Below, in pieces: positions 50,058 through 58,191 of a stretch of DNA of 64,000 bases. The number at the start of each line of letters is the position of its first letter. Positions within the stretch are counted from its first letter, which is position 1. The notes beneath the pieces were generated by a model. It searched no databases and had not been told where the DNA came from. It worked only from the letters and a program-made list of their open reading frames with translations. Both the position numbers and the translations under genes were made by a program. The stretch is from CATOSK01 sp963665735 (lineage in GTDB: Bacteria > Chloroflexota > Dehalococcoidia > Lucifugimonadales > UBA3495), in the NCBI GenBank assembly GCA_963665735.1, contig OY762444.1, positions 806,001 through 870,000 of the forward strand, read 5' to 3'.

Positions 50058-52085
50058 TCACGCCCCGACGGTCTTTTCTTCCAACGCCAGCAGCCGGCGC
50101 AGCTCAAACATCTCATCTCGCAGCGCCGCCGCCTTCTCAAATTCCAGGCTGCGGGCCGCTTCCTTCATCTGGAAGTCCAGGTCTTTCACCACCCGGAACA
50201 TATCATCCCGCGACAACTCTTGCCGCGCCGCCTGGTAGCTGGCCTTCTGCTCCGACACCATCTTGATGCTGTCGGTTATGTCGTGGACGGCCTTCTGGAT
50301 GCTCTGCGGCTCTATGCCGTTTTCGACGTTGAAAGTATGCTGGAGTTGGCGCCGCCGCGCCGTTTCGTCAATGGCCTGCTTCATGGAGTCAGTGATGCGG
50401 TCGGCGTACATGATGACGTGGCCTTCCGAATGGCGCGCCGCCCGCCCGATGGTCTGCACCAGCGCCGTGGTGGAACGCAGGTAGCCCTCCTTGTCGGCGT
50501 CCAGAATCGCCACCAGGCTGACCTCCGGCAAGTCCAGGCCCTCCCGCAGCAGGTTGATTCCCACGATTACGTCGTACACCCCCAGCCGCAAGTCCCTTAG
50601 AATCTCAATCCGGTTCAGGGTTTCAATATCCGAGTGCAGGTAGTGGTTGCGAATGCCCATTTCCGAAAGGTAGTCGGCCAACTCTTCCGACATCCGCTTG
50701 GTCAGTGTAGTAACCAAGCAGCGCTGCCCTTTATCCAACCTGCCCCTGATTTGGTGCAGCAGGTCGTCAATCTGCCCCGGCGTCGGCTTGACCTCCACGG
50801 TGGGGTCCAGCAGTCCGGTGGGCCGGATAACCTGTTCCACAACCGCCGCGCTGTGTTCCATTTCATAGGGGCCGGGCGTCGCCGACACGAACACCACCTG
50901 GTTGGTGCGCTGCTCAAACTCCCCGAAGTTCAAGGGCCGATTGTCCACCGCCGAGGGCAGCCGGAAACCGTAGTCAACCAAGGTGTTCTTGCGCGAAACG
51001 TCCCCGTGATACATACCCCGCACTTGGGGCAGCGTCATGTGGGACTCGTCAATAAACATCAGGTAGTCTTCGGGGAAGTAGTCCAGCAGCGTCCACGGCG
51101 TTGAGCCGCAGGTAACGGCGAACTTGCCCGCCTGGTGGCTGTGCCGCCGGGCCAGGTGGCAGGAATAGTTTTCAACGCCGTGGCAGAACCCGGCTTCCCG
51201 CAGCATTTCCAGGTCGTAGTTGGTGCGCGACTCCAGGCGGGCCGCCTCCAGAACCTTGTCCTGCGCCCGCAAGTCCTCCAGCCGTTCTTGCAGCTCAACC
51301 TCAATATCCTTGACTGCCAACTCCAACCGTTCCTGGGTGGTAACGAAGTGCTTGGCCGGGTAAATGGCCGCTTCCTGCTTCTGGGCCAGCAGTTCCCCGG
51401 TCAGCGGGTCAATCTCGACAATCTTTTCGACTTCATCGCCGAAAAACTGTATCCGCACCGCCAACTCTTCGTAGGCCGGCACGATTTCCAAAGTGTCGCC
51501 CCGCACCCGGAACTTGCCCCGGGCCAGGTCAAAGTCGTTCCTTTCATACTGCATATCAATGAGCTGACGGAGCAGCCGGCTGCGGTCTCGGACTTCCCCG
51601 ACTTCCACCTTGGCCACCAGGTTGAAATAGTCCGACGGGTCTCCCAAGCCGTAAATGCAGGACACCGACGCCACAATCAAAACGTCGCGCCGGGTCAGCA
51701 AGGACGTGGTGGCCGACAGGCGCAGCTTGTCCAGTTCCTCGTTAACGCTGGCGTCCTTTTCGACGTAGGTATCCGACTGGGGAACGTAAGCTTCGGGCTG
51801 GTAGTAATCATAATAAGAGACGAAGTATTCGACGGCGTTGTGGGGGAAAAATTCCTTGAACTCCGAGGCCAACTGGGCCGCCAGGGTTTTGTTGTGGGCC
51901 AGCACCAGGGTAGGCCGCTGCACTTCCTGGACGATGTTGGCCATAGTGAAAGTCTTGCCGCTGCCGGTGACTCCCAAAAGCGTCTGGTGGGCAACGCCTT
52001 CCCGCACCGCGTTGACCAGCTTTTGCACCGCCACCGGCTGGTCGCCGGTCATCTTGAAATCCGAAACCAGTTGAAACTCAGGCAT
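50058..52085 (-). CDS. uvrB: UvrABC excinuclease subunit B
   Basis: The 675-residue product has Walker A (LLGVTGSGKTFTMANIV), the beta-hairpin signature YFVSYYDYYQPEAYVP, DESHMTLPQVRGMYHGD, the C-terminal helicase motif LVTTLTKRMSEELADYL and a UVR domain (MKEAARSLEFEKAAALRDEM). UvrB loads on damaged DNA with UvrA and recruits UvrC. Length and motifs are normal. Confidence 0.98.
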   Translation of the reverse strand: MPEFQLVSDFKMTGDQPVAVQKLVNAVREGVAHQTLLGVTGSGKTFTMANIVQEVQRPTLVLAHNKTLAAQLASEFKEFFPHNAVEYFVSYYDYYQPEAYVPQSDTYVEKDASVNEELDKLRLSATTSLLTRRDVLIVASVSCIYGLGDPSDYFNLVAKVEVGEVRDRSRLLRQLIDMQYERNDFDLARGKFRVRGDTLEIVPAYEELAVRIQFFGDEVEKIVEIDPLTGELLAQKQEAAIYPAKHFVTTQERLELAVKDIEVELQERLEDLRAQDKVLEAARLESRTNYDLEMLREAGFCHGVENYSCHLARRHSHQAGKFAVTCGSTPWTLLDYFPEDYLMFIDESHMTLPQVRGMYHGDVSRKNTLVDYGFRLPSAVDNRPLNFGEFEQRTNQVVFVSATPGPYEMEHSAAVVEQVIRPTGLLDPTVEVKPTPGQIDDLLHQIRGRLDKGQRCLVTTLTKRMSEELADYLSEMGIRNHYLHSDIETLNRIEILRDLRLGVYDVIVGINLLREGLDLPEVSLVAILDADKEGYLRSTTALVQTIGRAARHSEGHVIMYADRITDSMKQAIDETARRRQLQHTFNVENGIEPQSIQKAVHDITDSIKMVSEQKASYQAARQELSRDDMFRVVKDLDFQMKEAARSLEFEKAAALRDEMFELRRLLALEEKTVGA

Positions 52086-52097
52086 GGCTTAAACTTC

Positions 52098-52414
52098 CTA
52101 CCCTTCTTGCGGACTAGGGAAAGTCCCCGTCGGGTCGCCAGGCAGACGTTGGTGTCCGTGCAGAACGGTCAAAATTTCCACTTCTTCCGCCCTGACCCTG
52201 TAGATAATCCGATATGGGTTTTCGATGATTTCCCGGATCCAGGGTCTCCGTACTCCATCACCATGCGTCCCGAGTATGGAAAGACAGCCATCTGTTCTGA
52301 GCGTCTGACCAATCGTTCAAGGATTCGGAGTGCCTGGACTTCCGAATGTTGGGCGATATGGGCATATATTCCCAAAAGCTGTTGTAGTGCCGGTTCCGTC
52401 CATACGACGTTCAC
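52098..52414 (-). pseudogene. ParE-family toxin with frameshift
   Basis: The ATG frame begins MNVVWTEPALQQLLGIYAHIAQHSEVQALRILERLVRR and runs to GRMVMEYGDP, then becomes unlike ParE and stops at 52169. The alternative frame from about 52250 reads WIREIIENPYRIIYRVRAEEVEILTVLHGHQRLP and ends at TAG 52098-52100, which is the standard ParE C-terminus. One missing base near GACCCTGGATCC accounts for it. The toxin is probably inactive, or a sequencing error is present. Confidence 0.82.
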
Positions 52415-52599
52415 TCCGGCAACCCCAAAAGGGCGCGAACCTTCTTGACGTCAATCTTCCGGCCCGCTTCGCTTGCCTCCAGTCCGGACTCAACGGCTTG
52501 CCGGACGTAGATTGTGTACATCAGGTCTTCCCAAGTAGCGTCTTCGGGTAGGTTGTCCACCAATTCATGGGCATCCTTTTTGATATTGCGGGCTGCCAT
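52411..52599 (-). CDS. Antitoxin partner of the frameshifted ParE
   Basis: The 62-residue product MAARNIKKDAHELVDNLPEDATWEDLMYTIYVRQ continues to RKIDVKKVRALLGLPE. It overlaps the toxin start by 4 bases (ATGA), the standard antitoxin-toxin coupling. The LVDNLPEDATWEDLMYTIYVR pattern is common in small antitoxins that accompany ParE toxins. Confidence 0.78.
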   Translation of the reverse strand: MAARNIKKDAHELVDNLPEDATWEDLMYTIYVRQAVESGLEASEAGRKIDVKKVRALLGLPE

Positions 52600-52620
52600 A
52601 TTGCCTCCTTTCCAAACCGT

Positions 52621-53205
52621 CTAAACCCCTCCCCCCATCTGCCGCAACGCGGCCCGTATCTGGTCCTCTACGGTGTCCCCCGGCGACCGTTCCAAACGGT
52701 TCACCGCCCGCCGCGCCTCCACAGTCGAATACCCCAAGGCCACCAGGGCATCCACCACTTCCCCGTCCATAGTAGCCGGAGCGAAGGCCCCTAAGTCATC
52801 CCCCGCCTCCAGCTTGCCCTTCAATTCCAGCACCACCCGGCCCGCCGTCCGCCGGCCGACTCCCGGGGCCGCGCTCAAAGATGCCAGGTCTTCCTGCTCA
52901 ATCGCCTGCTGGAGTCCTGCAACCCCCAAGCTGGACAACAGCCCCAGCGAGTTCCGCGGGCCAACCCCCGAAACCCCCAGCAGCAGCACGAACGCGTCCA
53001 GGTCGGCCTTGGTGGGGAAACCGTACAGCGTTGGCCGGTCATCCCGGATAAGCAGGTGAGTGTGCAGGTGTATTTCCGCGCCCGGTTCCCCTAACGCGGC
53101 GATGTAGGACGGCGGCACCAGCGCTTGCAGCGTCACGCCCCCGACTTGCACCATAACCCAGTCCGGGCCGGCGGATTCAAGGAGTCCCCGGACGCCGGCA
53201 ATCAA
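52621..53205 (-). CDS. ruvA: Holliday junction branch migration complex subunit RuvA
   Basis: The 194-residue product starts MIAGVRGLLESAGPDWVMVQVGGV and has LHTHLLIRDDRPTLYGFPTKADLDAFVLLLGVSGVGPRNSL, the RuvA OB-fold and helix-hairpin-helix motifs, plus PGVGRRTAGRVVLELKGKL and the C-terminal RuvB-binding domain (VDALVALGYSTVEARRAVNRL). It lies 4 bases after ruvC. Confidence 0.97.
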   Translation of the reverse strand: MIAGVRGLLESAGPDWVMVQVGGVTLQALVPPSYIAALGEPGAEIHLHTHLLIRDDRPTLYGFPTKADLDAFVLLLGVSGVGPRNSLGLLSSLGVAGLQQAIEQEDLASLSAAPGVGRRTAGRVVLELKGKLEAGDDLGAFAPATMDGEVVDALVALGYSTVEARRAVNRLERSPGDTVEDQIRAALRQMGGGV

Positions 53206-53209
53206 TGGA

Positions 53210-53731
53210 TTAACGCTCCATGCCGGGCGGGATTTCCCGGCCCAAGGCCGAAACCGCGTCGCTATGCACCAGGTGGCACAACCCCACCGAAAGGGCGTCG
53301 GCGGCGTCCGAGGCCGGAATTTCGTCCAATCCCAGGGTAGCGGCGATGGTCTGCTGCATTTGGGACTTGGTAGCGCCGCCGTAGTCCGTGACCGCCCGCT
53401 TGATTTCGGCCGGGCTGTACTGGAATACCGGCACTTTCTGGCTGACCGCCCCGATGAACACCAGGGCCTGCGCCTGCCCGATGGCGATGGCCGGGCCGAC
53501 GAACTGGCGCTCTCCCCGGCCCACGAAGGGTTTTTCCACCGCGATGGCGTCGGGCTGAAAAATGTTAATCATGTTCAGGATATGGGTGTGCAGTTGATAA
53601 AGCCGTTCTTCCAGCGGCATGGATTTGGGCAGCCGCAGCACCCCGTAATCGTCGGCTTCCGGCTGGGGGCCGGAATCCAGCACCCCGTACCCCATGTTCA
53701 CCGTTCCCGGGTCAACGCCCAAGACCCGCAT
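53210..53731 (-). CDS. ruvC: Crossover junction endodeoxyribonuclease RuvC
   Basis: The 173-residue resolvase has catalytic acids in MRVLGVDPGTVNMGYGVLD, IAVEKPFVG and ASDAADALSVGLCH, the four-acid RNase H-like set. RuvC cleaves Holliday junctions made mobile by RuvAB. It directly abuts yebC upstream and precedes ruvA, an order common in bacteria (yebC-ruvC-ruvA). Confidence 0.97.
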   Translation of the reverse strand: MRVLGVDPGTVNMGYGVLDSGPQPEADDYGVLRLPKSMPLEERLYQLHTHILNMINIFQPDAIAVEKPFVGRGERQFVGPAIAIGQAQALVFIGAVSQKVPVFQYSPAEIKRAVTDYGGATKSQMQQTIAATLGLDEIPASDAADALSVGLCHLVHSDAVSALGREIPPGMER

Positions 53732-54499
53732 CTAGCCGGCCGCCTGGTACTGCGCCAGGATTTCCGGCGGGAAATCGGCGTTGGTATAGGCTTTCTGCAC
53801 GTCAGCCAACTCTTCCAGCGAGTCCAGCAACCGCAGAGTCTGTTCCGAGGCCCGGTCGTCCAGGGCTATGGTTGCCTTGGGAACCAGGGAAATGTCCGAC
53901 GACGCTACCGACGCGCCCTCCCCTTCCAACGCTTGCTGCACCTTCTGGAGATTTTCCGGCGTGGTGTAAATCTCCAGCACGCCGTCCTCGTAGTTAACGT
54001 CCTCAGATTCGGCGTCAATAGCCAGCAGGCTCAACTCATCCGCCTGCTCCGGGTCTTCCACTTCCAGGGTGATGACGCCCTTGCTTTCGAAATTCCAGGC
54101 GACGCACCCGGCCTCGCCAAGATTTCCGCCTCCCCGGTTAAACGCCGAGCGAATGTCCGAAGCGGTGCGGTTGCGGTTGGTGGTCACCGCTTGCAGCAGA
54201 ATAGCCCCGCCGCCCGGCCCGTATCCTTCGTAGGTAATCTCCTCAAACTGCTCCGGGCCTTCCCCCGTCTCCCCCGTGGCCCGCTTGATGGCCCGCGTGA
54301 TGCTGTCCATAGGCATATTGCTGGACTTGGCTTTGTCCACTGCCAGCCGGAGCCGGAAGTTCATGTCCGGGTCTCCATTGCCGCCGTCCCGCACCGCCAG
54401 GGCAATGTCCCGGGTCAGCTTGGTGAACAACGCTCCCCGCTTGGCGTCGTTGGCCCCTTTCTGTCTTTTGATGGTGGACCATTTGGAGTGGCCTGACAT
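53732..54499 (-). CDS. yebC: YebC/PmpR family regulator or translation factor
   Basis: The 255-residue product starts MSGHSKWSTIKRQKGANDAKRGALFTKL, the family signature, with GYGPGGGAILLQAVTTNRNRTASDIRSAFNRGGGNLGEAGCVAW following. ATG 54499 sits 6 bases after a perfect AAGGAGGTGA. YebC proteins are described as transcription regulators and, more recently, as helping translation of difficult codons. Confidence 0.96.
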   Translation of the reverse strand: MSGHSKWSTIKRQKGANDAKRGALFTKLTRDIALAVRDGGNGDPDMNFRLRLAVDKAKSSNMPMDSITRAIKRATGETGEGPEQFEEITYEGYGPGGGAILLQAVTTNRNRTASDIRSAFNRGGGNLGEAGCVAWNFESKGVITLEVEDPEQADELSLLAIDAESEDVNYEDGVLEIYTTPENLQKVQQALEGEGASVASSDISLVPKATIALDDRASEQTLRLLDSLEELADVQKAYTNADFPPEILAQYQAAG

Positions 54500-54646
54500 C
54501 AGAGTCACCTCCTTCGCAGCCCTTGGCCGGCGGGACTACGCCCATCCCGACGGGCCGCCAATCATGCTGGTGGAAATTTTAGCATCGGCTGCTTTGGCGG
54601 GTCAAAACGCCTCCCCGTATTTGCCACGACCAAGGAAAAAGAACTT

Positions 54647-55162
54647 CTACCGCATCCCTTCCATCAACCGCACCACCATCAGCCCCGTTTCCAGCCGCAC
54701 GTCCTTAACCACGCTGGCAATGGCCGGAATCAAAACTTGCCCGCCGGCCCCGGAAACAACGTAAACGTCGTTGCTCCCCGTCTCGATAACCTCGGCGATT
54801 TCCCCCAACAACTCCCCAGATTCAGTAACCACCTTCAAGCCCAATAGCTGGAAATGGAAGTATTCCCCTTCGGGCAGTTCGGCGACCCAGCTTTCGGGGA
54901 CAGTCAGCCACTCGCCCACCAGGGGAGCGGCGGCGGCAGGGGAATCCACGCCGTCGAAACCAACAATCAACCGTTGGGGGCGGCGGGTAACGCAGGAGGA
55001 AATAACCAGGGGGGCATTGTCGCAGAAAACGGTGCGGCCCGGCTCAAACCGGTGGGGGGCGTCGCTGAATGCCTGAACCCGGACCAGCCCGTCGAACCCG
55101 TGCAGGCCCAAGACCCGGCCAACGGAAACGGCGTCGTCAGGATGCGGCCCTTGCTGCTGCAA
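54647..55162 (-). CDS. rimM: 16S rRNA processing protein RimM
   Basis: From TTG 55162 (MQQQGPHPDDAVSVGRVLG) the 171-residue product matches RimM: VGRVLGLHGFDGLVRVQAFSD, VGEWLTVPESWVAELPEGEYFHFQLLGLKV and VLIPAIASVVKDVRLETGLMVVRL. RimM helps mature the head of the 30S subunit and binds S19. The ORF is open up to 55261, but that overlaps khpA. It follows khpA by 22 bases. Confidence 0.92.
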   Translation of the reverse strand: MQQQGPHPDDAVSVGRVLGLHGFDGLVRVQAFSDAPHRFEPGRTVFCDNAPLVISSCVTRRPQRLIVGFDGVDSPAAAAPLVGEWLTVPESWVAELPEGEYFHFQLLGLKVVTESGELLGEIAEVIETGSNDVYVVSGAGGQVLIPAIASVVKDVRLETGLMVVRLMEGMR

Positions 55163-55184
55163 CGGTTCGCGGAAAAAGAGGGGG

Positions 55185-55412
55185 CTATACGATTTCCAGG
55201 ATGGCCCTGGTGTCATCCTTGACGGCGGCGACCCGCAACAAGACCCGCATCGCCTGGGCAACGCGGCCTTGCCGGCCGATGACCTTGCCCTTGTCCTCGG
55301 GGGCCACTTCCAGCCTCAGCACGATTTGGCCGTCTTCCACCGTCTCGGTGACTTTCACCGCGTCGGGATTGCTGGCCAACGCCTTGGCGATGTATTCAAT
55401 CAACTCCCTCAT
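55185..55412 (-). CDS. khpA: KH-domain RNA-binding protein KhpA
   Basis: The 75-residue product reads MRELIEYIAKALASNPDAVKV...EVAPEDKGKVIGRQGRVAQAMRVLL, with the GKVIGRQGR loop (GxxG) that contacts RNA. It sits between rpsP and rimM, its usual place, sharing one base with the rpsP stop codon. Confidence 0.95.
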   Translation of the reverse strand: MRELIEYIAKALASNPDAVKVTETVEDGQIVLRLEVAPEDKGKVIGRQGRVAQAMRVLLRVAAVKDDTRAILEIV

Positions 55413-55666
55413 TATGAGTTGACCTTCTCAAACACTCCGTCCTTTTCCAGAATCCGCCTCACGGGATCCGACGGCTGCGCCCCGTTTTTGAGCCAGGCAA
55501 TCGCCCGGTCTTCCTTCAGTGTGACTGCCGGCGGGTCCGTCATGGGGTCATAGTTGCCAATCCACTCCACGTAGGCCCCGTCCCGGGGCGCCTTGGAGTC
55601 GGCAACTACAATGCGATAAGACGGGTTTCCTTTCTTTCCCACCCGTCTAAGCCGAATTCTAAGCAT
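55412..55666 (-). CDS. rpsP: 30S ribosomal protein S16
   Basis: The 84-residue product starts MLRIRLRRVGKKGNPSYRIVVADSKAPRDGAYVEWIGNYDP and contains DRAIAWLKNGAQPSDPVRRIL. It is first in the rpsP-khpA-rimM-yebC-ruvC-ruvA series and has a strong promoter 43 bases upstream. Confidence 0.98.
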   Translation of the reverse strand: MLRIRLRRVGKKGNPSYRIVVADSKAPRDGAYVEWIGNYDPMTDPPAVTLKEDRAIAWLKNGAQPSDPVRRILEKDGVFEKVNS

Positions 55667-55708
55667 GAATTCTCCGGAGTATCGTTTAGTTCCTGTTTGG
55701 TGGACGGA

Positions 55709-55737
55709 ATTTTAAGCGGAAACTGACGCTATGTCAA
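55709..55737 (-). promoter_or_regulatory. Strong sigma-70 promoter of the rpsP operon
   Basis: On the minus strand TTGACA (55737-55732), a 17-base spacer and TAAAAT (55714-55709). Both boxes are consensus or one off, 43 bases before the rpsP ATG at 55666. Confidence 0.78.
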
Positions 55738-55866
55738 TCGGTCAGCCACCCAACCGACAGGAAAACCGTCAAAACTCTTCCATCATCGTAGGTGAATTGC
55801 TGCTTGGCCGTGGCAAATGGTATGAAGTGGAACCTGTGCGCCGGGTTACTAGTCGAAAACCGTCAC

Positions 55867-55905
55867 AAAAAGGGATCGGGCCCGGCCTTTTGGGCACCAC
55901 CCTTT
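55867..55905 (-). terminator. Rho-independent-type terminator of the upstream unit
   Basis: Minus strand: AAAGGG and GG and GCCC pair with GGGC, CC and CCCTTT around loop AAAAGGCC; the 3' side ends in five T's (55871-55867). It would stop transcription coming from the promoter at 56105-56134 before the rpsP promoter. Confidence 0.55.
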
Positions 55906-55921
55906 GAGATACTCTGGGTCT

Positions 55922-56038
55922 CAGGGGCGATGGTAGACATTGGCCTGGGCCCGACTGACGGGTTCCATTTTTCGCAGTTAAACTCGTTAGGAGCTGGTCA
56001 CCCCGTCGTGTCCAGACTGATGCCTACCATCGCCCCTG
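55922..56038 (-). ncRNA. Unassigned structured RNA: 19-position stem with inner stems
   Basis: Bases 55922-55936 pair perfectly with 56024-56038 (CAGGGGCGATGGTAG against CTACCATCGCCCCTG), and after one mismatch CAT 55938-55940 pairs with ATG 56020-56022. Inside, CTGGGC-CGAC (55945-55955) pairs with GTCG-GTCCAG (56005-56015) with one mismatch, and CAG/CTG plus CTC/GAG close a small top loop near 55975-55996. The result is one long rod of about 117 nt. It lacks the diagnostic motifs of RNase P RNA, SRP RNA and tmRNA. Strand is assigned minus from the flanking promoter and terminator. Confidence 0.6.
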
Positions 56039-56058
56039 CGTATTAAACTATGTTCCAT
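55987..56058 (-). CDS. 23-codon ORF with perfect Shine-Dalgarno inside the RNA rod
   Basis: ATG at 56058 is preceded on the minus strand by AAGGAGGTGA (56074-56065), a full anti-16S match at ideal spacing. The frame reads MEHSLIRRGDGRHQSGHDG then VTSS and stops with TAA at 55989-55987. Codons 7-13 cover one arm of the 19-position stem, so a translating ribosome would open the rod. It may be a leader peptide, a small protein, or chance. It resembles no protein I recognise. Confidence 0.5.
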   Translation of the reverse strand: MEHSLIRRGDGRHQSGHDGVTSS

Positions 56059-56104
56059 GCGCTATCACCTCCTTCTTCTCAAATTCCCGCCCCGCGGTTG
56101 TGCT

Positions 56105-56134
56105 ATTCTAACCACGGGTTTAACCCGGTGTCAA
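56105..56134 (-). promoter_or_regulatory. Promoter with operator-like palindrome upstream of the mini-ORF
   Basis: On the minus strand TTGACA (56134-56129), an 18-base spacer and TAGAAT (56110-56105). The spacer holds the inverted repeat CGGGTT-T-AACCCG (56115-56127), a good position for a repressor. It is 47 bases before the mini-ORF ATG and faces away from fmt. Confidence 0.6.
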
Positions 56135-56207
56135 CACCAAATTATCACCAATCCCGAGCATTGCCAGACCCTTGGGCCGTAGATACGGAGGGCCATACCC
56201 AAACCTT

Positions 56208-57149
56208 ATGCGCCTCATTTTCATGGGAACTCCCGATTTCGTCATCCCCGTCCTGGCAGCCCTGCAAGCGCTCCCGGACAGCCGGGTTGTCGGCGTTTAT
56301 ACCTCTCCCGACCGGCCTCGGGGCCGGGGACGCTCCACCGAAGAAACCCCGGTAAAACGCTACGCCATTGCCCAGGGTTTGCCGGTCTTTCAACCCACAA
56401 CCTTGCGTTCACCGGAGGCCCAACAAGAGATGGCCGCCCTGCTGCCCGATGCCGTTATTGTCGCCGCCTACGGGAGATTGCTGCCCCCGCCGGTACTGCA
56501 AATCCCGGCCTACGGCTGCCTCAACCTGCACCCGTCGCTCCTGCCCCTATACCGCGGGCCTTCCCCGGTAGTCGCCGCCATTAAGGACGGTCTGACCAAA
56601 ACCGGAATAACGGTTATGCTGCTGGACGAAGGCATGGACACCGGCCCCATCATCGCCCAGCAAAAACGGCCCATCCAACCTACCGACACCGCCGAGACGC
56701 TGACCGCCGCTCTTTTCGTGGACGGGGCCGATTTGTTGGTGTCCGTCCTCCCGGATTGGACTGCCGGGCGAATCACTGCCCACCCCCAGAACGACGACCT
56801 GGCTACCGTCACCGGCAAGTTGGAGCGCGCCGACGGGCAAGCCGACTGGCGCCTGTCGGCAACCCAACTTGAACGGTTGCAACGCGCCTATACCCCCTGG
56901 CCGGGGCTTTTCACCACCTGGCAGGGAATGGGGTTGAAACTGCTCAAAGTGTACGCATTGCCGGCCCCCGCCGATTTGCCGGCCCATCCCGGCCTTGTCG
57001 CAACGCTTTCCCACCCGGATGCGCCGGCGGGAGTTGTTACCGGCGACGGAGTGCTGGGGTTGCAATCGGTACAGCTGGAAGGCCGCCGGCCAGTGTCCGC
57101 CGCCGCTTTCCTTCAGGGATACCCGTCCTTCATCGGCTCGCAACTGTGA
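56208..57149 (+). CDS. fmt: Methionyl-tRNA formyltransferase
   Basis: The 313-residue product starts MRLIFMGTPDFVIPVLAALQA and has the formyl-THF site NLHPSLLPLYRGPSPV and DEGMDTGPIIAQ, with the C-terminal OB-like domain after LERLQRAYTPWPGLFTTW. It formylates initiator Met-tRNA. ATG 56208 matches family N-termini; a GGAGGG lies rather far (about 17 bases) upstream. No def gene is adjacent. The gap to the following cyclase gene is 36 bases. Confidence 0.96.
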   Translation: MRLIFMGTPDFVIPVLAALQALPDSRVVGVYTSPDRPRGRGRSTEETPVKRYAIAQGLPVFQPTTLRSPEAQQEMAALLPDAVIVAAYGRLLPPPVLQIPAYGCLNLHPSLLPLYRGPSPVVAAIKDGLTKTGITVMLLDEGMDTGPIIAQQKRPIQPTDTAETLTAALFVDGADLLVSVLPDWTAGRITAHPQNDDLATVTGKLERADGQADWRLSATQLERLQRAYTPWPGLFTTWQGMGLKLLKVYALPAPADLPAHPGLVATLSHPDAPAGVVTGDGVLGLQSVQLEGRRPVSAAAFLQGYPSFIGSQL

Positions 57150-57185
57150 ACCAAACTCAACCGGATTCGACTAAGGAGGCCCGCA

Positions 57186-58133
57186 ATGACCGCAGAAATC
57201 CCATCGGAGGCCCAAGTCCTCGAATGGATGACTTCCCTGAGTAATTGGGGGCGTTGGGGCGAGGATGACCAGAAAGGTTGCCTCAACCTGATTACCCCGG
57301 ACAAACGCCGCCAGGCCGCGGCCCTGGTGCAGGACGGTATGGCCGTAAGCTGCGCCCGCCCCATTACCACGGAAATGACCGCCGACGTTACCTACCAGGT
57401 GCAGCGCTACATGGTGGACAGCGGGGAAGGCCGGGATACCGACTCCCCGGAACGTAAACTAATCCGCCGGGGCGCCTCCGAGTTCATCGGCATGGTTTTC
57501 CACGGCCAGACCATCACCCACATAGACTCCCTTTCCCACTATTCCTGGCAGGCCCAACTTTACAACGGCAAACCCGCCAACTTGATTACCTCCCGCGAAG
57601 GCGCCCAGAGCCATTCCATTGAAGTCGCCTCCGACGGCATAGTCACCCGCGGGGTGCTGCTGGACATCACCAAGGTCCGCGGCGCGAACTGGCTGGCAGT
57701 GGACGACCCGGTAATGCCGGAGGGTTTGGAAGCCGCCGAAGAACTGGAAGGCGTCACCGTAACCGAGGGCGACATCCTGCTGGTTCGGACGGGCAACTAC
57801 CGCATGAGGTTGGAGGAAGGCCCCCGGCCCAATACCCAACCTTCTACCGCCTGCCAAGTGGCTTGCACCCCCTGGTTCAAGGAACGGGGCATCGCCATGC
57901 TGGGCACCGACACCTCCAACGACATCCGCCCCAGCCACTACGCCACCGTCACCGCGCCCTTGCACACCGTCAGCCTGGTTACGCTGGGCCTGTGGCTGAT
58001 TGACAACGCCAACCTGGAACAGTTGGCCCAGGCTTGCGAGGAACGCAACCGCTACGAATTTATGCTGACCCTTGGCCCGCTCCGTCTCCGCAACGTCACC
58101 GGCTCCCCGGTCAACCCCATCGCAATTTTTTGA
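57186..58133 (+). CDS. Cyclase family protein (kynurenine formamidase-like)
   Basis: The 315-residue product has the cyclase-family metal motif THIDSLSHYSW (HxDxxxH) near residue 103 and later RGVLLDITKVRG, EGDILLVRTGNY and LGTDTSNDIRPS. These metal-dependent hydrolases act on formylkynurenine, isatin or other amides and lactones. The N-terminus WGRWGEDDQKGCLNLITPDKRRQAA is typical of the longer branch. GGAGG precedes the ATG. Confidence 0.9.
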   Translation: MTAEIPSEAQVLEWMTSLSNWGRWGEDDQKGCLNLITPDKRRQAAALVQDGMAVSCARPITTEMTADVTYQVQRYMVDSGEGRDTDSPERKLIRRGASEFIGMVFHGQTITHIDSLSHYSWQAQLYNGKPANLITSREGAQSHSIEVASDGIVTRGVLLDITKVRGANWLAVDDPVMPEGLEAAEELEGVTVTEGDILLVRTGNYRMRLEEGPRPNTQPSTACQVACTPWFKERGIAMLGTDTSNDIRPSHYATVTAPLHTVSLVTLGLWLIDNANLEQLAQACEERNRYEFMLTLGPLRLRNVTGSPVNPIAIF

Positions 58134-58191
58134 CGCCGGCCGGTATGCGGGATTCCTCCCCCCAACGGACGCTGTTACAGACGTGGCATTT

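Noticed and set aside
52169..52414. The ATG frame as an intact 81-residue toxin
   Set aside because: Its last 30 residues are unlike ParE, whereas the adjacent frame gives the expected ParE C-terminus; a frameshift is the simpler reading.
55792..56046. 84-codon plus-strand ORF across the structured interval
   Set aside because: No ribosome-binding site, no family resemblance, and it runs through both arms of the RNA stem; the minus-strand signals are far better.
55860..56060. RNase P RNA, SRP RNA or tmRNA
   Set aside because: The conserved RNase P GAGGAAAGTCC core, the SRP apical GGAA loop and the tmRNA T-arm/CCA end are not found on either strand.
56062..56080. 3' end of a 16S rRNA (ATCACCTCCTT on the plus strand)
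   Set aside because: The flanking conserved 16S sequence is missing; it is the complement of a perfect Shine-Dalgarno on the minus strand.
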